Origin: Ursus arctos
Taxonomy: Eukaryota; Chordata; Mammalia; Carnivora; Ursidae
DNA length: 64,000 nucleotides
NCBI RefSeq assembly: GCF_023065955.2
Contig: NW_026622841.1
Span: forward strand, 22,069,501 to 22,133,500
Reading direction: 5' to 3'
Shown here in pieces: positions 59,480-64,000 of this stretch (its first letter is position 1; each line of letters starts with the position of its first letter). Both the position numbers and the translations under genes were made by a program. The notes beneath the pieces were generated by a model. It worked only from the letters and a program-made list of their open reading frames with translations. It was not told the origin of the DNA and did no database searches.

Positions 59480-60330
59480 TTTGCTATATTTAAAGTTCTA
59501 TTGAATCTATCTAGTGATGTCAACCTCTGTGATCAACAAATGGAATGTGTCATTTACTCTCTTTGTAAGCCAAAGGCCACATATGGGGTCTGCTGTATCT
59601 TCCCGTTCTTCCTTGATGAATTCTTCCCTTTCAGCTGGTTATGCCATTCTCTTTCTGCTGCCTGGAAAACGTGAAGAGGGCTGCTCCATCTCTCACTACT
59701 GGAGCATTAGTGCTCATATTTTGTCAGTATAGTACTTTGGGATGCAAGATGCCTTGTTATGCACATCCAAGCTATTACTACTAATTGTTCAATTAATTTG
59801 CTATTGTACATGGATAAAAATAATGGGTTTGCCTTCTTTGTCAAAATGCCCCCTTAAGCACAATTACATTGCAATATCTGTGCAAACGCAGTCCACATGC
59901 ATCCTCAGGTAATTGTCACTGGAGAAGGCTCCATATGCTAATGAATTCTCTTTATCACTGAGAGACAAACATCCCTGCAAGACTTCTCTAAGGCACATTT
60001 ATATATCAAACTAACGATAGGCCCTGCTCCTCATCACAAGAAGAACTGGAAAACTCCAAGTGCTACATCATCATCTTCAGCTCATTTGAGGCATTAGCAT
60101 TTTGCCATTATCATTTGTTTCCCTGTTCCACCTTCTCCAGGGTAATAGATGTGCTGTGCCCCCAGGATGTCTCCCACCCACAGACTTCAGAGTAAGCGTC
60201 CAACACTGAGCCACACATTACATGAATGAAGGCACAGATTACAGCTGTAGCTTCATTAAAAATATCTGGTGATGCAGAGGCAATAAAGAGGTATGACCAG
60301 AAAGGACAGTGTGGCTTCAGGATGACGTGT
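59480..60330. promoter_or_regulatory. Candidate conserved noncoding / enhancer-like block
   Basis: About 850 bp lacking repeats, with dense AT-core words: ctactaattgttcaattaattt (59778-59799), an octamer-like tatgctaatgaa (59935-59946), ttacattgcaat (59864-59875, containing the C/EBP-like attgcaat), and gattacagctg (60237-60247, with E-box cagctg). The suggestion rests on composition only. Confidence 0.3.
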
Positions 60331-61129
60331 TCTCCTCTCTAGGCTCTGGATCCATAGTAGCAGTTGAGGTGCTGGTAAGAGACACTTGATTTACTATATT
60401 TTCCATGGGGAACTACTCACTGCCTGGTCACAAATGATAGAGAACTTTCTATTAAACTGATAACAGTGCATTAAGTTCTATGTATGTCAGTTTATAGCAC
60501 AATGAAGTCAAGTGAGTACGTCATTTGTAGTGGCCAGAGAGAACTAATTGATAAAAATTAAATTAATATAAATGATATAACATCAGTGGCAATACTTTTC
60601 ATGTTTTGATAAAGCATTTGAACTGTGCAAAGCACTTACGTGAGCTGATGTCATCTGGGTCATCTGGCGATGCCTCATTACTAAGTAGGTTGTCTTTATT
60701 ACTGCTTACGGTTATATTGAGCTCCCACTCTGACAGGCACTCTTCTAGGCACTCTGCACATAAAAATTCCTATCCCAAAGGCTCTAAGCCTAGTAACTCT
60801 CTCACTATGCTATGCTGCATAAAAGGTTAAAGATCCCCAATCAACTATGTTTTGACTGTGATATCTGGGAAATGAATTAGACACCTACTACTCAAGGATC
60901 TGCTTCTAAGATATTGTACCTTCCTGGCCCATCACCCACAACAGACACTCAGTAGTACCCAATATGGTCCCAGGAATTCATTGTTTCAGAGTGTTGTTCA
61001 CCCCATATGTCTGGCACATGTTCCTTTTACCACACTGTGACTGCTACGACAACAAAGACTAGTTTACAAGTCTTTTCTACCCTTTCAATGCATAGAATAT
61101 TGCGTGCACATATTTTGACCAGTATATCC
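60331..61129. other. Mostly unique, possible MIR/L2 remnant
   Basis: Bases 60700-60830 (tattgagctcccactctgacaggcactcttctaggcactctgc) resemble the antisense MIR or L2 motif 'ttgagcacttactatgtgccaggcactg'. Bases 60990-61090 might be an L2 3' piece. No gene was found. Confidence 0.4.
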
Positions 61130-61290
61130 CAAACATGGCTACAAAACCAAATCCCTGGGTGAGCTGGTTAAGAAGATACAAATTTCCAGGACATATTCCA
61201 CATGCTCTGAATCAGACTCCGTATTGTTTTTAAATATCACAGGAGGCACTGGGCCATGGCTAGAGAACTATCGATATCTGGATAAACATT
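61130..61290 (+). repeat. MER5-type hAT (Charlie) remnant
   Basis: Follows the MER5 plan in decayed form: aaaccaaatccctgggtgagctggttaag, acatgctctgaatcagactcc, and a concluding agagaactatcg. Confidence 0.65.
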
Positions 61291-61509
61291 TCCTATCTCT
61301 CACTTTCCATCATTAAATCCCTGACCTATGTTCCATTTGCAGCTAATAATTTAGTTAAAGGTAAGGTCATGTGAAAATGTATAATTATAGTAATCATAAT
61401 CACAATCTTTTACATATATGTACAGATTTACATACATTGAGTTTATCCTAGTCCCTAGTCTTAGGATTAGATGATAAGGCCTTGGCAAATGAACTGATTA
61501 ACTTCTTTC

Positions 61510-61750
61510 AGTTCTTTTCGACTCTGCACATTTGTACAAACACAGTATTGCAAGCAGGAACAAACACCTATTAGTAACACAGAAATCTTGTATGGTGTTA
61601 ATCTGCAGAAATTGCGGCAGCAGTTAGCATCTTAATTATAAATCTTCTTCATTTCTCTGAATATTCCTCACAAGAAATGTGAAGCAACAGAAGATGCACA
61701 GGCAGAGTCCCTCGATTCTTGGTTTTATCTGGCATTACTGGTGAATGGTA
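61510..61750 (+). repeat. Unnamed ancient repeat, copy B
   Basis: Diverged partner of 54450-54690, with the exact 15-mer ttagcatcttaatta at 61624-61638 and collinear words before and after. MER5-type remnants flank it on both sides. Confidence 0.6.
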
Positions 61751-61877
61751 CTAAAATCCAGCACCAGTTCCTCCATGAAGTCTAGCCACTTCAGTCTCCA
61801 GCATCTGCTTTCCCCTGTATCCTATAAAATAGACTCTCAGAACCATCTGATATGGCCTCAATAATGCATTACTTCTT

Positions 61878-62053
61878 AGTGTTTCTAAGTGTGGTCTCTG
61901 AACCAGCAGCAGCATCTGGAAACTTGCTAGAAATGCAAATTCTCCAGCCCCACCCAGACCTACTGAGTCAGATGTTCTGAGGGTGGGCTCAGCAATATGC
62001 TTCAAACAAGCCTTCCAAGTGAGCTTGATGCACTCAAACTTCGAGAACCACTA
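61878..62053 (-). repeat. MER5A hAT (Charlie) DNA transposon
   Basis: A nearly full MER5A: ctaagtgtggtctctgaaccagcagcagcatctgg, aacttgctagaaatgcaaattctc, gccccacccagacctactgagtcag, and the terminal inverted repeat form cttcgagaaccact at the right end. The left end agtgtttctaagtgtgg is the decayed matching terminus. Confidence 0.95.
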
Positions 62054-63024
62054 TTCTAGGGCATGAGTATTATATCCTTTTCTACACTGGGCACTATACT
62101 AAACATTTTGAGGTCAATTCCATTTTTAAATTGTCTTATTGGTTGATGCCAAGTGGTAATTTTTATTTGGCCTGATCCTTTACAGTCTAATCAATCTGGT
62201 CATCACAATCCACCAAACTGAACTGATCATCTAACTTCTGGGAATAGGTCAAACCACCAATCTGCCAAGGGACAGTGTTACTGAACCCAGAACCTTCATT
62301 CATAAATCATTTATATCATGAAACAGGAAACCAAACTGGAAGTAAAATTCTTCATTCTCACATAATGAATAGGATGGATTTTTTTTTAAAAAAAATCCAA
62401 CTGGATAATGAATCCACTGAAAAAAATTCAATTCACCAATATTTACAAATATTCTAAGAGACCCAGAGTTTAAGCTTTGTAGTGATTCACTTATTTACTC
62501 TAAATTTCATACCTTTTTATTTATTCTTCTCAGAGATGCAATGTAAGGTGTAACAATAACACGACTGACCTCTTAAACATTCTAGAAATTATACATCCAA
62601 ATGAGTATTCTCACCTTCACCCTTTCAAACTGTTCTTCGGGAAGTATGTGCTCTCGTTCCTACATTTCCAGTGTTTAAATTCCAGCTATCTGAGGTCTAG
62701 TTTAGAAGAAGCCTTTCACTGCCCAAAACATTTATTTAAATAACCCATCAATGGACCAAATATTATATCTGAGGGGCAATTTACTTTTACGGAAAAGGCC
62801 ATTTAATTAAAACAATCCAAGTGTGGCAAAGAAGGTTCATGATCAAAGCCAGGTGATCACACTTAGACATTAAAGCTTTTATTGATCTAAATGTGACTGG
62901 CTCTGCCTTATGATTTGAAATCTGGATCTGAAGGTCATTCTGACATCAGTGGGGCCACATATAGCTTCTCTTAAAAATGACTAAGTTTCTAAGTTTTGGT
63001 ACACTGGTGAAAATACACATGCAT
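62054..63024. other. Unique sequence, nothing recognised
   Basis: T9 and A8 runs at 62380-62396. No gene or repeat was recognised. Confidence 0.5.
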
Positions 63025-63130
63025 TCATTCTTCCAACAAATTTTTATTAAGCTTCTACACTGAACCTGATGCTGACCTATAAGAGCAATCAAAACAGACG
63101 TAGTACCCCTCCTGATCAAGCTATTATTTT
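63025..63130 (-). repeat. L2 3' end, minus strand
   Basis: Antisense L2 terminus: cattcattcttccaacaaatttttattaagcttctac, then cctgatgctgac and gtagtacccctcctgatcaagc. Confidence 0.7.
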
Positions 63131-63489
63131 TCATAACACTTTTATCATTCCAAGTTTCAGACAGCCTGAGACTGCTGACATATTTTAGTGATTAATGGTG
63201 AAATTATAGTTGTGGAATTACAGTCATTCCTCTTTAAATTAAAAGAAATACTTATACTTCAGTATCATTGTAGCCAGTAATTACATACAGGTAGATTTAA
63301 GCAAGTTGTCATTCTCAGCCTAGAAGTCAAGGTACGTGAATAAAGACAGCAAAGTTCATACACACCCAAGTATCATGCTAACCAATAAGGATGCTAAGCT
63401 TCCCAAGTTGGAACATAATCAAAAGGGATTTTTTAATGTATTATCTAAATGTTGTAGATGTTTTAATTAAATTGCATCATAACCCAAGG

Positions 63490-63670
63490 ATTATAATAGC
63501 ATACCTGTCCTATTTTACAGATGGGGAAACTGAGGCACAGAGTTGGTTTGTTTTTGTTTTTGTTTTTCCTGAAATAACTTGCAAGGTCACACAAGTAGAT
63601 GGAGCAAAGCCGGGATTCTAAGCAAGCAGTCTGACTCCAGACAGTCTTCTTAACTGTTAAGCTACTCTTT
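63490..63670 (-). repeat. MIR SINE with an internal (TTTTTG)n
   Basis: Antisense MIR: cctattttacagatggggaaactgaggcacagag, interrupted by gtttgtttttgtttttgttttt (63544-63567), then aacttgcaaggtcacac, gcaaagccgggattctaagc, and ctgactccagacagtcttcttaactgttaagctac. One of the best-preserved MIRs here. Confidence 0.9.
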
Positions 63671-64000
63671 CCTCAATGAAATAGCTACATGAACATAAAA
63701 CATTCATCGCCAAAAGGGGTTGTACTGTTGTAGCTGTAATTAAACTAGGCAAAACCCCTCCTCATTTAGGGAACTGGCACAGCAACAGACAATCTGTGGG
63801 CCAAGGAGAGTGAGCTGTGGCTTTGCTTTTGATCTTATTGTCCCCATCCCACCGATCAGTTCTTCTCAACTGCTTTAACCTGTAACTCTCACAACTTTGA
63901 ATCCTTGTTCTCCCAGTAAATTAGCTATCACGCCGTTGAGCCCTCTGTCTTGTGTTTCAATCTTCTGTTTTCTGGTTTGGGGGCTTTAAAGAAAGTCTGC
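63671..64000. other. Unique sequence, nothing recognised
   Basis: No gene or repeat was identified up to the right edge. Confidence 0.5.

Noticed and set aside
1..64000. Host protein-coding exons
   Set aside because: I looked for conserved-domain translation, exon-sized frames with splice signals, and CpG islands, and saw none that I could defend. Small, fast-evolving or noncoding-RNA exons could still be missed without alignment data.

Overview
The window looks like nuclear DNA of a caniform carnivore. The evidence is twelve tRNA-derived SINEC elements, each with a Pol III A box (tggctcag type), a B box (gatcgag type), a CT-rich body and an AATAAA-rich tail, together with carnivore-style LINE-1 3' ends. 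The SINE at 58158-58345 has the body I associate with bears, so an ursid such as giant panda or another bear is my best guess. That guess rests on remembered consensus sequences, not on a search. I found no functional protein-coding gene, no convincing host exon, no RNA gene, no CpG island and no CRISPR array. The DNA is AT-rich and reads as intergenic or deep-intronic sequence.

Layout. 1-4912: a decayed LINE-1 on the + strand, entering from the left edge and complete at its 3' end. 4913-19255: mostly unique sequence with old L2, MIR and L1 fragments and four SINEs. 19256-20011: a 5'-truncated L1 with 12-bp target-site duplications (TSDs). 24165-25880: an L1 with a 5' inversion (twin priming). 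27215-36240: MER5-type DNA-transposon remnants, L2/CR1 fragments on both strands, MIRs, and an L1 3' end with a SINE inserted near its tail. 36240-36780: repeat-poor sequence that could be a conserved noncoding element. 37270-40640: L2 and L1 fragments. 41848-48925: an old L1 holding a processed pseudogene of AP3S1, the sigma subunit of the AP-3 adaptor, which itself carries a SINE. 49018-64000: microsatellites, SINEs, L2, an ancient L1 on the minus strand (56300-57870), MER5 elements, MIRs, a second repeat-poor candidate regulatory block (about 59480-60330), and two copies of an ancient repeat I could not name (54450-54690 and 61510-61750).

No genes work together here. What can be read is the order of retrotransposition. 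An old L1 was hit by an AP3S1 mRNA copy, probably made by L1 machinery, and that copy was later hit by a SINE. Other SINEs landed in L2, L1 and MIR-age sequence. The insertion boundaries with TSDs (8021, 11243, 16777, 19256, 30131, 45407, 45834, 53875, 58141) are the best-supported parts of the annotation. Boundaries of MIR, L2 and MER5 remnants are approximate, and family names come from recognition rather than alignment. I saw no evidence of an undescribed biological system. The least explained signals are the ancient repeat pair, the two repeat-poor candidate regulatory blocks, and the repeated growth of dinucleotide tracts at one homologous L1 position.
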